Shown: one piece after another, positions 16,462 through 25,314 of the stretch
Layout of the letters: each line of letters begins with the position of its first letter
Numbering within the stretch: the stretch's first letter is position 1
Assembly (NCBI RefSeq): GCF_022348185.1
Contig: NZ_JAKRFD010000015.1
Location: 62,001 to 126,000 of the forward strand
DNA: 64,000 nt
Direction of reading: 5' to 3'
Source: Epibacterium sp. Ofav1-8
GTDB lineage: Bacteria > Pseudomonadota > Alphaproteobacteria > Rhodobacterales > Rhodobacteraceae
The notes under the pieces: generated by a model
Seen by the model: only the letters and a program-made list of their open reading frames with translations
Told to the model about the DNA's origin: nothing
Database searches by the model: none
Made by a program: the position numbers and the translations under genes

Positions 16462-17277
16462 CTAGTTCATGCTCTCAAAGACACAGCCGTCCGAAATCAG
16501 GATTGGAGGGGTCGCGCACAGGTTTCGCGCCAATTGATAGGCCGCAAGAACCTTGGGCACATAATCGCGGGTTTCCGCAAACGGCGGGACACCAGAATGG
16601 GCCCGAACGGCCCCGGCCCCGGCATTATACCCCGCCAACACCAGAACCGGGTCCCCTGAAAACTCATCCATCAGCTGATCCAGAAATGCGACTCCGCCCC
16701 GGATGTTGTCCTGAGCGTCAAAGGCATCAGCCACACCGAACTGTGCAGCGGTTTCCGGCATCAACTGCATCAACCCCTGGGCGCCCACCGTGCTCACCGC
16801 CTCCGGCTCTCCTCCGGATTCCACCACAAGAACCGCCAGGGCCAAAGCCGGCGATACGTCCGTCCCGATTGTCGCTGTCAGCAAGGGCACGCCGTACTCC
16901 GCGATCAGATCCTGCAAATCCTGCAATCGCGGCGCCGGCACCTCGACGCGCCCTTCCAGTGCCAGCAGCCCGTCCTCCAGCCGTCCGGGCGAAGCATGCT
17001 CAAGATCCGAGCCGACCTCATCCCAGAACCATGCAAACCTTGGCGTTTGAGCGTTTGGCGCAATGGATCCATCGGGCTCTGCCACTGGCGCTTCATCCGA
17101 CACGGCCGCAGCCGCCGTGGGATCGATCTGCACCGTTATCCGTTTCTCTGTCCCCGGTGACGGCGGCCGGACGCGCTTGGCCTGGAAATCTGCAAATGGC
17201 TCCGGAGCGCCCTGCTCCTGCGCCCAGATCGTGCTTGCGACCACAAGGCCACAGCATGCTGCCAGCACCCGCTTCAT
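16462..17277 (-). CDS. Secreted lytic transglycosylase (SLT domain)
   Basis: The 271-residue protein has a signal peptide (MKRVLAACCGLVVASTIWAQ) and a C-terminal SLT domain that cuts peptidoglycan between MurNAc and GlcNAc. Visible motifs are the catalytic Glu in VLVVESGG, GAQGLMQLMPETAAQFGV, NIRGGVAFLDQLM and LAGYNAGAGAV. I chose ATG 17277 over 17376 because the signal peptide begins there. It lies next to and divergent from the pilus locus. Lytic transglycosylases often accompany trans-envelope machines, so a role in making room for the Tad apparatus is plausible but inferred. Confidence 0.92.
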   Translation of the reverse strand: MKRVLAACCGLVVASTIWAQEQGAPEPFADFQAKRVRPPSPGTEKRITVQIDPTAAAAVSDEAPVAEPDGSIAPNAQTPRFAWFWDEVGSDLEHASPGRLEDGLLALEGRVEVPAPRLQDLQDLIAEYGVPLLTATIGTDVSPALALAVLVVESGGEPEAVSTVGAQGLMQLMPETAAQFGVADAFDAQDNIRGGVAFLDQLMDEFSGDPVLVLAGYNAGAGAVRAHSGVPPFAETRDYVPKVLAAYQLARNLCATPPILISDGCVFESMN

Positions 17278-17639
17278 TCGATTTCCGCTCGCTTTCCACC
17301 TCTTGCCAGAGAGAATCCTGTGCCAAAGCCCGGCAGAAATCCAGCCCCACAGCAGGGATTGGGACGGTTTTGCCACATTTGCTCCTTATTCACCGGGCGC
17401 AGACAGCCCCCCCCCCGGGAAAGCAGGGCAAATACACCATCGAATTAAACACTTACCCAATTCGCTAAGATTTTTTTAACCTAAGGGGCTTGTTTCCGGA
17501 ATTCGGCCCAATTCCTGCCACGCTGACTGGAGATAACAATCACATCCAAAGCGGGACGTCATCTGAAGGTGAGAGAGCAGATGACATGAAGCGCCCCACA
17601 GGATGCCAACATTCTATCGATCCTCAGGAGGGACGAACC
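17278..17639. promoter_or_regulatory. Divergent regulatory region before the pilin genes
   Basis: This 362-base region separates the transglycosylase from the first pilin gene. It holds an AT-rich stretch around 17440-17485 and, 55 bases before the pilin start, a perfect 8-base inverted repeat GTCATCTG (17558-17565) / CAGATGAC (17578-17585). The repeat could be an operator or a leader hairpin. A strong AGGAGGGA ribosome site lies at about 17625. I see no gene here. Confidence 0.5.
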
Positions 17640-17834
17640 ATGATCAAATTCTTCAAAAACTTCCGCAAAGACGAATCCGGCGCCGTGACCGTGGACTGGG
17701 TTGTGCTCTGTGCCGCCGTTGTGCTGCTGGCCGGCGTTGTCATCACCAACCTGAAAACCGGCACCGACGCGCTGGCGGAGAACACCGCGACCTATCTGTC
17801 CGACATCACCGTCGGCGAAGAGGCCGCTGACTAA
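17640..17834 (+). CDS. flp: Flp-type pilin
   Basis: The 64-residue protein has the Flp pilin layout: a short basic leader (MIKFFKNFRKDESG), then AVTVDWVVLCAAVVLLAGVVI as the hydrophobic assembly helix, and a short polar tail. Prepilin peptidase would cut after Gly14, leaving an N-terminal AVTVDW; the usual Flp Glu at mature position 5 is replaced by Asp, also an acidic residue. The strong AGGAGGGA ribosome site fits high expression. It is the first gene of the Tad locus. Confidence 0.88.
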   Translation: MIKFFKNFRKDESGAVTVDWVVLCAAVVLLAGVVITNLKTGTDALAENTATYLSDITVGEEAAD

Positions 17835-17873
17835 GCCACTCGGCGCCTCTGAACTCCAGAGGATAGACATTGG

Positions 17874-17908
17874 TTCGGGCCGCGCGACAGTCGCCGCGCC
17901 GGCCCGAA
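17874..17908 (+). terminator. Hairpin between the two pilin-like genes
   Basis: TTCGGGCC (17874-17881) pairs perfectly with GGCCCGAA (17901-17908). No T run follows, so it may stabilise the abundant upstream pilin message while allowing partial read-through. Confidence 0.5.
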
Positions 17909-17941
17909 TGACATAGGGGGCACCGGATTGTGAGGCTTGTG

Positions 17942-18115
17942 ATGAAGCAGTTGAAGAACTTTCTGGTCCTTGAAGACGGTGCGGTTACCGTTGATTGGGT
18001 CGTACTGGTCGCACTTGTCGTGGGGTTTGTGATTGTCACCTTCACAAACATCATGGATGCAAGCGAGATTTTCGCAGGGCACATCGCGACCTATCTGACC
18101 AACTGGACATTCTGA
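17942..18115 (+). CDS. Second Flp-like pilin or minor pilin
   Basis: The 57-residue protein (from ATG 17942; a GTG at 17930 is an alternative) parallels the first pilin: MKQLKNFLVLEDGAVTVDW then a longer hydrophobic helix VVLVALVVGFVIVTF. The block DGAVTVDWVVL is nearly identical to the SGAVTVDWVVL of its neighbour, with Gly-Ala again at the predicted cleavage point. GAGG lies six bases before the ATG. The tail differs, ending in aromatic TNWTF, so it could be a minor pilin rather than a duplicate. Confidence 0.8.
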   Translation: MKQLKNFLVLEDGAVTVDWVVLVALVVGFVIVTFTNIMDASEIFAGHIATYLTNWTF

Positions 18116-18256
18116 CACGAATGCCCGCCTGATCGCCCAACACGCACCATTGCCGTCTTCCTGCACGGCCCCAAGCATACCAACCTCTTCGGCCCACGGC
18201 ACCTAGGTTCCGGCTGAAACGGCACAGTCGTGGTTGCGCGACAGAAAGGGACTACC

Positions 18257-19120
18257 ATGCGAGCGGTTTTCGGACTTGTTCTTATCGTGGGTGTCGCCCT
18301 CGCCGGCGGCGCCGTCATGATGGCCAAAAACTATATCGAAGCCCACCAGATCGCCCTGGCTCGCGAGCGCGCCAAGGGAGAGCAGTCAGTACCGACCGTT
18401 CCGGTCTATGTGGCAAATGAGAAACTTACCTATGGTCAAAAGCTGACCAAGGAGAACGTGCGCCAGATCAATTGGCCGGAAAACGCCCTGCCCGAGGGCG
18501 TATTCTCTGAAGAGACGGATCTGTTTCCCTCCGACGCCTTGAAGGATGCACGCTACGTATTGCGGACGATGGAAAAGAATGAACCGCTGTTGTCGGTCAA
18601 GGTCACCGACCCGGGCGAGGATGCCGGTATCACATCGCGCCTGGAGCGTGGCATGCGTGCCTTTGCCATCCGTGTGGATGTCGCCAGCGGTGTGTCCGGG
18701 TTCTTGCGACCGGGCGACCGTGTGGACGTTTACTGGAGCGGGGAACCACCTCGCCGCCGTGGCGAGGACCGCCGCGGAGAGGTCACCCGCCTGATCCAGA
18801 CAAATATCGAGCTGATCGCAGTGGACCAGTCCGCCGGCGGCGAGGTCAATGGCGCGGTGATCGCCAGAACCGTAACGGTGACCGCGCGCCCCGAACAGGT
18901 TGCAACCCTGGCACAGGCGCAATCCACCGGCCGCTTGTCGCTCGCCCTGGTTGGCGCGGAGGATGACACCATCGCCTCCCTCGTCGAAGTCGACCAGCGC
19001 GCCCTATTGGGATTGGGGGAACTGGAAGCCCCGCAGCAGGCCGAAGAAGAGAAAGTCTGCACCATCCGAACCCGCCGTGGTGCCGAGGTTGTGGAAATCC
19101 CGATCCCCTGCAGCAACTAA
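18257..19120 (+). CDS. cpaB: Flp pilus assembly protein CpaB/RcpC
   Basis: CpaB is a periplasmic, inner-membrane-anchored component thought to work with the secretin. The 287-residue protein has an N-terminal membrane helix (MRAVFGLVLIVGVALAGGAVMM), a SAF-like domain (VPVYVANEKLTYGQKLTKENVRQINWPE), and the RcpC domain with ERGMRAFAIRVDVASGVSGFLRPGDRVDVYW. ATG 18257 is preferred because AAAGGG lies six bases upstream and the membrane helix begins there. It ends with a basic, Cys-containing segment. Confidence 0.93.
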   Translation: MRAVFGLVLIVGVALAGGAVMMAKNYIEAHQIALARERAKGEQSVPTVPVYVANEKLTYGQKLTKENVRQINWPENALPEGVFSEETDLFPSDALKDARYVLRTMEKNEPLLSVKVTDPGEDAGITSRLERGMRAFAIRVDVASGVSGFLRPGDRVDVYWSGEPPRRRGEDRRGEVTRLIQTNIELIAVDQSAGGEVNGAVIARTVTVTARPEQVATLAQAQSTGRLSLALVGAEDDTIASLVEVDQRALLGLGELEAPQQAEEEKVCTIRTRRGAEVVEIPIPCSN

Positions 19121-19151
19121 AAGCCTGCGTTTCATTTCAGATGGTTACCAG

Positions 19152-19182
19152 CCTCCGCCCCCCGTTGTCCGGGGCGCGGAGG
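19152..19182 (+). terminator. Attenuator-like hairpin between cpaB and cpaC
   Basis: CCTCCGC (19152-19158) pairs with GCGGAGG (19176-19182) and the inner C and G runs extend the stem. TTT follows directly. The 217-base gap before cpaC makes partial termination plausible. Confidence 0.45.
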
Positions 19183-19337
19183 TTTGCCGTTGTGACCACG
19201 ATCCAACAACGACCCTCGGTTAAAAACCACTGCGAAGTCATTGATTCTTGCAATGAAAGGCGACTTGGCGCAGATTGGGTGCAAAATCGGGGCGACAAGA
19301 CCCCGCATTCTGAGGCGTGATCGGAAAGGCAGGTCAC

Positions 19338-20729
19338 ATGTCAATTGGACGATTTTTTGCGGCGGCCCTGACCGGGCTGACCCTTTTCTGTGCATCCCTC
19401 CCCGACGCCAGCATGGCGCAGGGAGTAAAAGTCGTTAAGAAGGGCACCAACGCCACGCTTGATGTGCCGATGAACCGGGCTGTCGTGGTCGAGGCGGATG
19501 TCCCCTTTGCGGAGCTGAGCATCGCCAATCCGGGGATCGCCGATATTTCTTCGCTTTCGGATCGCACGATCTATGTGCTGGGAAAATCGCCCGGCCTGAC
19601 CACATTGACGCTTCTGGACGGCTCTGGCCGTCTGATTACCAATGTGGACGTGCGGGTTGCGGCCGATGTGAGCGAATTCAAACAACGCCTGAAACAGATC
19701 CTTCCGAACGAAAAAATCGAGGTGCGCACCGCCAATGACGGCATTGTGCTGTCGGGCAACGTTTCCAGTTCTCAGCGCCTGCAGCGCGCCCTGGACCTGG
19801 CGGAGCGTTATGCGCCGGACCGGGTCAGCAACCTGATGACCGTCGGCGGTGTCCAGCAGGTGATGCTGAAGGTGCGCTTTGCCGAGATGGAGCGCTCGGT
19901 GTCCAAATCACTGGGCTCTTCCGTGGCATTTGGTGCAACCGATGTGCTTGGCGAAACCGGCACCTGGCTTCAGGGCGAAAACGGCCTGGCCAACCCGGAA
20001 ATCGCCACGCGGGACGGTATCGCCGGGGCAACCTTCATCGGTTTTGACATCGGATCGGTGGAGTTTGGTGTCCTGCTGGAAGCGCTGGAAGAAAAAGGCC
20101 TGGTTCGCACCCTGGCAGAACCCAACCTCTCCGCGCTGTCCGGGCAGGAGGCCAGCTTTCTCGCCGGTGGCGAATACCCTGTGCCGGTGTCCCAACGCGA
20201 AGGTGTCGTGACCATCGAGTTCAAACCCTTCGGGATCGAACTGAATTTCATTCCCCGCGTGGTGGATGGCGATCTCATCAATCTGGAACTCAAGGCCGCG
20301 GTTTCGGCGATCGACCCGACCAATTCGATCACTCTGGAGGGGCTGGTTATCAACGCCTTCACCCGCCGCGAAACCTCCACGACCGTGGAAATGCGCGATG
20401 GCGAGAGCTTTGCGATTGCCGGCCTGATCGAAGACGAGTTCCTCGACAACGCCGCGCAGGTTCCGTGGCTCGGTGACGTGCCCATTCTCGGCACGCTGTT
20501 CCGCAGTGCCGACTACACCCGCAACCAGAGCGAATTGGTCATCATCGTCTCGGCCCATCTGGTCACCCCGACCCGTGGCGAGGCCTTCTCGCTGCCCACG
20601 GATCGCATCAAGCCACCAAGCGAGCGCAACCTGTTCCTGCTTGGTCGCACGGAACGCACGCAGTCGGGCGCAGCCGGCGAAGTGGCAAACCAGGACTTTG
20701 ATGGCTCTTACGGCTATCTCCTCGACTAA
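19338..20729 (+). CDS. cpaC: Tad/Flp pilus secretin CpaC/RcpA
   Basis: This is the outer-membrane channel of the Flp pilus. The 463-residue precursor has a signal peptide (MSIGRFFAAALTGLTLFCASLPDASMAQ), a pilus secretin N-domain (VPMNRAVVVEADVPFAELSIANPGIADI), a BON-like domain (VLSGNVSSSQRLQRALDLAERY) and the C-terminal secretin domain with VRTLAEPNLSALSGQEASFLAGGEYPVPV and VPWLGDVPILGTLFRS. I chose ATG 19338, where the signal peptide begins and AGGT precedes it, over 19317. Confidence 0.96.
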   Translation: MSIGRFFAAALTGLTLFCASLPDASMAQGVKVVKKGTNATLDVPMNRAVVVEADVPFAELSIANPGIADISSLSDRTIYVLGKSPGLTTLTLLDGSGRLITNVDVRVAADVSEFKQRLKQILPNEKIEVRTANDGIVLSGNVSSSQRLQRALDLAERYAPDRVSNLMTVGGVQQVMLKVRFAEMERSVSKSLGSSVAFGATDVLGETGTWLQGENGLANPEIATRDGIAGATFIGFDIGSVEFGVLLEALEEKGLVRTLAEPNLSALSGQEASFLAGGEYPVPVSQREGVVTIEFKPFGIELNFIPRVVDGDLINLELKAAVSAIDPTNSITLEGLVINAFTRRETSTTVEMRDGESFAIAGLIEDEFLDNAAQVPWLGDVPILGTLFRSADYTRNQSELVIIVSAHLVTPTRGEAFSLPTDRIKPPSERNLFLLGRTERTQSGAAGEVANQDFDGSYGYLLD

Positions 20730-20750
20730 CGCATAGGAACGGTGGCGCAG

Positions 20751-21371
20751 ATGTTGAAACACGCGGCAATGATTGGACTGGCTCTGGCAACGAGCGCCTG
20801 CGCCTACAAGGAAGCCGGCGCCCCGCTGGACCAAACCTATTTCGGCTCGGCCAACGTCAACAATACCGCCGTCCAGTCCGGCGATCGCAGCTACCGCGTG
20901 CAACTGGCCAAGCGCTTTGCGTCGGAAGTGCCAAGCACGATCAACTTCGATTTCGACAGCGCCCGCCTCGATGGGGCTGCGCGTCAGGTTCTGGACCGTC
21001 AGGCGGACTGGATTCGCCAGTTCCCCGAAGTCCGGTTCCGGGTCTATGGCCACACCGATGCGGTTGGCAGCCAAGGCTACAACAAATCGCTGGGCTTGCG
21101 CCGCGCGCGCGCCGCGGTGAACTATCTGGTGGCCCGCGGGATCAGCCGCAAACGTCTGGAGGCCGTGGTCTCCTACGGGGAAACCCAACCCCTGGTGCTG
21201 ACCGACCAGCGCGAGCGCCGAAATCGCCGGACCGTGACCGAAGTCAGCGGCTTTGTCGCGGCCCGCGTCAATCAGCTGGATGGCAAATATGCGCAAATCG
21301 TCTATCGCGATTATGTGGCAAGCGGCGTCTCCGAAACCACGCTGAGGGCCGACTCGCGACTGGACGAGTAA
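20751..21371 (+). CDS. OmpA-family lipoprotein of the pilus locus
   Basis: The 206-residue protein (from ATG 20751; GTG 20742 is possible) has a lipoprotein signal (ALATSAC) and a C-terminal OmpA/Pal peptidoglycan-binding domain: INFDFDSARLD, YGHTDAVGSQGYNKSLGLRRARAAVNYLV, RLEAVVSYGET and RRNRRTV. It lies where many Tad loci carry cpaD/tadG-type envelope genes, so it probably ties the secretin to peptidoglycan. That role is inferred from position. Confidence 0.88.
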   Translation: MLKHAAMIGLALATSACAYKEAGAPLDQTYFGSANVNNTAVQSGDRSYRVQLAKRFASEVPSTINFDFDSARLDGAARQVLDRQADWIRQFPEVRFRVYGHTDAVGSQGYNKSLGLRRARAAVNYLVARGISRKRLEAVVSYGETQPLVLTDQRERRNRRTVTEVSGFVAARVNQLDGKYAQIVYRDYVASGVSETTLRADSRLDE

Positions 21372-21451
21372 GACCGTTCAGGCGGCCTGATCCCGACCTG
21401 TCATGACCCGGGCGGGCACATCACAGGCAAAGCCCCGTCGCGGTAAACTCT

Positions 21452-21481
21452 TTGTTAGGCATGATTAACATTCCCTACAAT
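21452..21481 (+). promoter_or_regulatory. Possible internal promoter before cpaE
   Basis: TTGTTA (21452-21457) and TACAAT (21476-21481) are separated by 18 bases, in an AT-rich patch of the 245-base gap before cpaE. It could give the ATPase genes expression separate from the pilin genes. Confidence 0.4.
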
Positions 21482-21616
21482 CGGAGTTTTTTGGCCCCAA
21501 TATCGCCCAGATTGAGAACGACAGTGATCCCATAGGCGCCGTGTACCTTGTGGTGGGGGCGGCGTCGGTCCACCATCGGCATTGAGCCGGGACCGAACAA
21601 TGTGGGGATACTGGCG

Positions 21617-22864
21617 ATGACGAGTGAGAATTCGCAAAGCGAGGCTGCGCCGATCGCAGCCTGTACAATCAGCCGTGACGTCCAGAACTTCGATCTGCTG
21701 ATCGAGGACATGGAAACCGTCATGGGCGAAGCCTGGGGGGACCTTGGCTTTACCGAAGCGCTTGCCTTCTTCTACCAGCCCGAAGCAGAAGCCGTGGAGT
21801 TCGTGGCCCTCGCCATGGATGCCGAGGACGAGGGCAACCTGCCGCTGATGGGAGAAATCATCACCCAGGCCAAGTCGCGCGGCATCAAGGTCATCTTGGT
21901 CGCCGAGGATGTGACCCCGGCCGCATTGCACAAGCTGCTGCGCCAAGGCGCGGACGAGTTCATCCCCTACCCGCTCCCTGAACAGGAGCTGGCGGCGGCG
22001 GTTGAACGCCTGCGTGTGCCGGAACAGCCTGTAGCACAAACGCCAGCGGCACCGGCCCGCGCGCACAAGCTGCATGCCGACAGCCAGCGCGAAGGCGCCG
22101 TCATCGTGTGTCATGGTCTGGCCGGCGGCTCTGGCGCGTCGACATTTGCCGTCAACCTCGCCTGGGAGCTGGCGGAACTGACACCATCGGAACGCCCCAG
22201 CGTCTGCCTGCTGGATCTTGATCTACAAACCGGCTCGGTCTCGACCTATCTCGACCTGCCGCGCCGCGAGGCGGTGATGGAGATGCTGAGCGAAACCGAA
22301 GCCATGGACGAGGACATCTTTGGCCAGTCGCTGGTGTCGTTTCAGGACAAACTTCAGGTGCTGACCGCGCCTGCGGACATGGTGCCGCTGGAATTCATCA
22401 CGCCTGAGGACATTCTGCGCGTGGTGGAAATGGCGCGCAGCCATTTTGACTTTGTCGTCATCGACATGCCCCACACGCTGGTGCAATGGACCGAAACCGT
22501 GCTCACCCTCTCGCATGTCTATTTTGCGATGATAGAGCTGGACATGCGGTCCGCCCAGAACGCCCTGCGGGTCAAGCGGGCGTTGCAATCGGAGGACCTG
22601 CCCTTTGAAAAGCTGCGCTTCCTGCTGAACCGGGGCCCGAAATTCACCGACCTGAATGGCAAAAGCCGGGTCAAACGACTGGCAGAAAGCCTGGGTATTT
22701 CCATTGACGTCCAGCTGCCGGACGGCGGGAAAACCATTCTTCATAGCTGCGATCACGGCCAGCCGCTGGCGATCTCCGCACCAAAGAACCCTCTGCGCAA
22801 GGAAATCGCCAAACTGGCAAAGAGTCTGCATGAGTTGGGGCGGTCGGACGCGGAAGCGGCCTGA
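21617..22864 (+). CDS. cpaE: Pilus assembly protein CpaE/TadZ
   Basis: CpaE/TadZ is a MinD/ParA-like ATPase that places the Tad machine at the cell pole. The 415-residue protein has an N-terminal receiver-like domain (to about residue 140) and a C-terminal MinD fold with a deviant P-loop, HGLAGGSGASTFAVNLAWELAEL, followed by LLDLDLQTGSVSTYLDL and FVVIDMPHTLVQWTE. The P-loop has GGSGAST where MinD has KGGVGKT, so both signature lysines are missing. TadZ proteins commonly have such atypical loops. ATG 21617 is chosen for the GGGGA eight bases upstream. Confidence 0.93.
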   Translation: MTSENSQSEAAPIAACTISRDVQNFDLLIEDMETVMGEAWGDLGFTEALAFFYQPEAEAVEFVALAMDAEDEGNLPLMGEIITQAKSRGIKVILVAEDVTPAALHKLLRQGADEFIPYPLPEQELAAAVERLRVPEQPVAQTPAAPARAHKLHADSQREGAVIVCHGLAGGSGASTFAVNLAWELAELTPSERPSVCLLDLDLQTGSVSTYLDLPRREAVMEMLSETEAMDEDIFGQSLVSFQDKLQVLTAPADMVPLEFITPEDILRVVEMARSHFDFVVIDMPHTLVQWTETVLTLSHVYFAMIELDMRSAQNALRVKRALQSEDLPFEKLRFLLNRGPKFTDLNGKSRVKRLAESLGISIDVQLPDGGKTILHSCDHGQPLAISAPKNPLRKEIAKLAKSLHELGRSDAEAA

Positions 22865-22894
22865 AAGGGCACGTGAACACCTGGGGGTAACAAG

Positions 22895-24337
22895 ATGTTT
22901 TCCAAGTACAAGAAACCGGCCGCAGCACCCGTCGCCGCAGCGCCAAAGCCCGCAGCGGCCCCCGTTGAGGCGCCGGTCGAAGGCGTAAAGACCATGCTGC
23001 GACGCCCCGCCCAGCGCAAGACGGCCGAGGCGGCCCCCCAGGATCGCGAGCGCAAGCGCAAGGAACGCCTGGGCGAGATCAAGATCGAGCTGCATCGTGA
23101 ATTGCTCGAAAACCTGAACCTTGCCGCGCTGGAGAAGGCCTCCGAGGCGGACCTGCGCAACGAGATCGCCTCGATTTCAAGCGAAGTGCTTCAGGACAAG
23201 AACATCGTCCTCAACCGCGAGGACCGGCAGCAACTCAACAAGGAGCTGTATGACGAGGTCACCGGCCTCGGGCCGCTGGAAACGCTGCTGAAGGATGACA
23301 GCGTGTCGGATATCCTGGTCAACGGACCGCAGCAGATCTTTATCGAGCGTGGCGGCAAGCTGGAACTCTCCGACGTCACCTTCAAGGACGAGCGTCACCT
23401 GATGCGGATCATCGACAAGATCGTCTCTGCTGTGGGGCGGCGCGTGGATGAATCAAACCCCTATGTGGACGCCCGTCTTGCCGACGGTTCCCGCTTTAAC
23501 GCCATGGTGCCGCCGATCGCCGTCGACGGATCGCTGGTTTCGATCCGGAAGTTCAAAAAAGACAAGCTGGGCATCGACGATCTGGTGAATTTCGGCGCCT
23601 TCACAGAGGAAATGGCTGCATATCTGCAAGCGGCGGTTTCCACCAGACTGAACGTGATCGTCTCGGGCGGCACAGGTTCGGGCAAGACGACAACCCTGAA
23701 TGCGCTGTCGAGCTTCATCGACAATTCCGAACGCATCCTCACCATCGAGGATACGGCGGAATTGCAGTTGCAGCAGACCCATGTGGGCCGGATGGAAAGC
23801 CGCCCGCCCAACGTCGAGGGCAAGGGCGAGGTGTCGCCGCGCGACTGTCTCAAGAACGCCCTGCGGATGCGTCCCGACCGCATCATCGTCGGCGAGACCC
23901 GCGGCGCCGAGGTGATCGACATGCTGCAAGCGATGAACACCGGCCACGATGGGTCGATGACCACGATCCACGCCAACTCCGCCCGCGACGGGATTTCGCG
24001 TCTTGAGAACATGATCGCCATGGCCGGTATCGAAATGCCGATCAAGGCGGTGCGCAGCCAGATCGCCTCCGCTGTCAATCTGATCGTACAGGCCTCGCGC
24101 CTGCAGGACGGGTCCCGCCGGATGACCTCGATCACCGAGGTGACCGGAATGGAGGGCGATGTGATCTCCATGCAGGAGATCTTTCGCTTCCAGCGCGTGG
24201 GCCTGACGCCCGACAACAAGATCATCGGCCATTTCACCGCAACCGGTGTACGCAGCCACTTCTCCGAACGCTTCCGTCTCTGGGGATATGACCTGCCGCC
24301 CTCGATCTATGAACCAACCGTGATGGAGACCCGCTGA
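22895..24337 (+). CDS. cpaF: Flp pilus assembly ATPase CpaF/TadA
   Basis: This is the secretion-superfamily ATPase that drives pilin assembly. The 480-residue protein has an Ala/Pro-rich N-terminal extension, the N-terminal domain (about 60-200) and the ATPase core with Walker A VSGGTGSGKTTTLNAL, Asp-box ILTIEDTAELQL, Walker B MRPDRIIVGETRGAE and the His box NTGHDGSMTTIHANS. Its stop overlaps the tadB start by one base (TGATG). Confidence 0.97.
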   Translation: MFSKYKKPAAAPVAAAPKPAAAPVEAPVEGVKTMLRRPAQRKTAEAAPQDRERKRKERLGEIKIELHRELLENLNLAALEKASEADLRNEIASISSEVLQDKNIVLNREDRQQLNKELYDEVTGLGPLETLLKDDSVSDILVNGPQQIFIERGGKLELSDVTFKDERHLMRIIDKIVSAVGRRVDESNPYVDARLADGSRFNAMVPPIAVDGSLVSIRKFKKDKLGIDDLVNFGAFTEEMAAYLQAAVSTRLNVIVSGGTGSGKTTTLNALSSFIDNSERILTIEDTAELQLQQTHVGRMESRPPNVEGKGEVSPRDCLKNALRMRPDRIIVGETRGAEVIDMLQAMNTGHDGSMTTIHANSARDGISRLENMIAMAGIEMPIKAVRSQIASAVNLIVQASRLQDGSRRMTSITEVTGMEGDVISMQEIFRFQRVGLTPDNKIIGHFTATGVRSHFSERFRLWGYDLPPSIYEPTVMETR

Positions 24338-25305
24338 TGCAGATCGGGATTGAACCACTTATCTACGGGCTGATCTTTGTCGGGGTTCTGGTCCTGGTCG
24401 AAGGGCTCTATCTTGTCACCTTCGGTAAATCGATCAGCCTGAACAGCCGCGTCAACCGACGGCTGGAAATGCTGGAAAAGGGCGCCAACCGCGAGCAGGT
24501 ACTGGAACAGCTCCGCAAGGAGATGCGACAGCATCTGAAATCGCAGTCGATCCCGCTCTATTCCCTGCTGGCCGAACGCGCCCAGAAAGCCGCCATTGCC
24601 TTCACGCCGCAGCAGCTGATCCTCATCATGGTCGCATTGGGCGGGATTGCCTTTGTCGGCCTCAGCATCGGCACGCAGGCGGATACCTCCGTGCGTGCCC
24701 TCGCCTCTGTCGTGATCGGCGTCGGCGCGGTTTTCGTCTGGGTGAACTCCAAGGCCAAGAAACGCATGGCCGTGCTGGAAGAACAGCTCCCCGACGGTGT
24801 TGAACTGATGGTGCGCAGCCTGCGCGTGGGGCATCCGTTCTCCTCTGCGATTCAGATGGTCGCCAAGGAGGTCGAGGACCCGCTGGCGACCGAATTTGGC
24901 ATCATCGCCGATGAATGCGCCTATGGGCGCGACGTCGGCGAGGCGCTGAAAGAGATGGCCGAACGCCTCGACATGCAGGATTTGCGGTTCTTGTCCGTCG
25001 CCGTCACCATCCAGCAGCAGTCCGGCGGCAACCTGGCCGAGGTTCTGGCCGGCTTGGCCAAGGTGATCCGGGCGCGCTTCCGGCTGTTTCGCCGGGTGAA
25101 GGCGATCACCGCCGAGGCGCAGTGGTCCGGCAAGTTCCTCTCGGGCTTTCCGCTGTTCTGCCTCGTGTTCACCCTGTTCAACGATCCCCACTACTACGAC
25201 AACGTGCTGGACCATCCCTGGTTCATTCCCGCCTGTTTCGTGGTCGGGGTGATGCTGACCGCCAATATCTTTGTGATGCGCATGCTCACCAACATCAAAG
25301 TCTGA
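24337..25305 (+). CDS. tadB: Tad inner-membrane protein TadB
   Basis: TadB is a GspF-related membrane protein that, with TadC, forms the pilus assembly platform. The 322-residue protein has several transmembrane helices (near residues 5-27, 90-135, 265-310) and the T2SSF-domain sequence LPDGVELMVRSLRVGHPFSSAIQMVAKEV and LRFLSVAVTIQQQSGGNLAEVLAGLAKVIRAR. It overlaps cpaF by one base and lies ten bases before tadC. Confidence 0.95.
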   Translation: MQIGIEPLIYGLIFVGVLVLVEGLYLVTFGKSISLNSRVNRRLEMLEKGANREQVLEQLRKEMRQHLKSQSIPLYSLLAERAQKAAIAFTPQQLILIMVALGGIAFVGLSIGTQADTSVRALASVVIGVGAVFVWVNSKAKKRMAVLEEQLPDGVELMVRSLRVGHPFSSAIQMVAKEVEDPLATEFGIIADECAYGRDVGEALKEMAERLDMQDLRFLSVAVTIQQQSGGNLAEVLAGLAKVIRARFRLFRRVKAITAEAQWSGKFLSGFPLFCLVFTLFNDPHYYDNVLDHPWFIPACFVVGVMLTANIFVMRMLTNIKV

Positions 25306-25314
25306 GGATCGACC

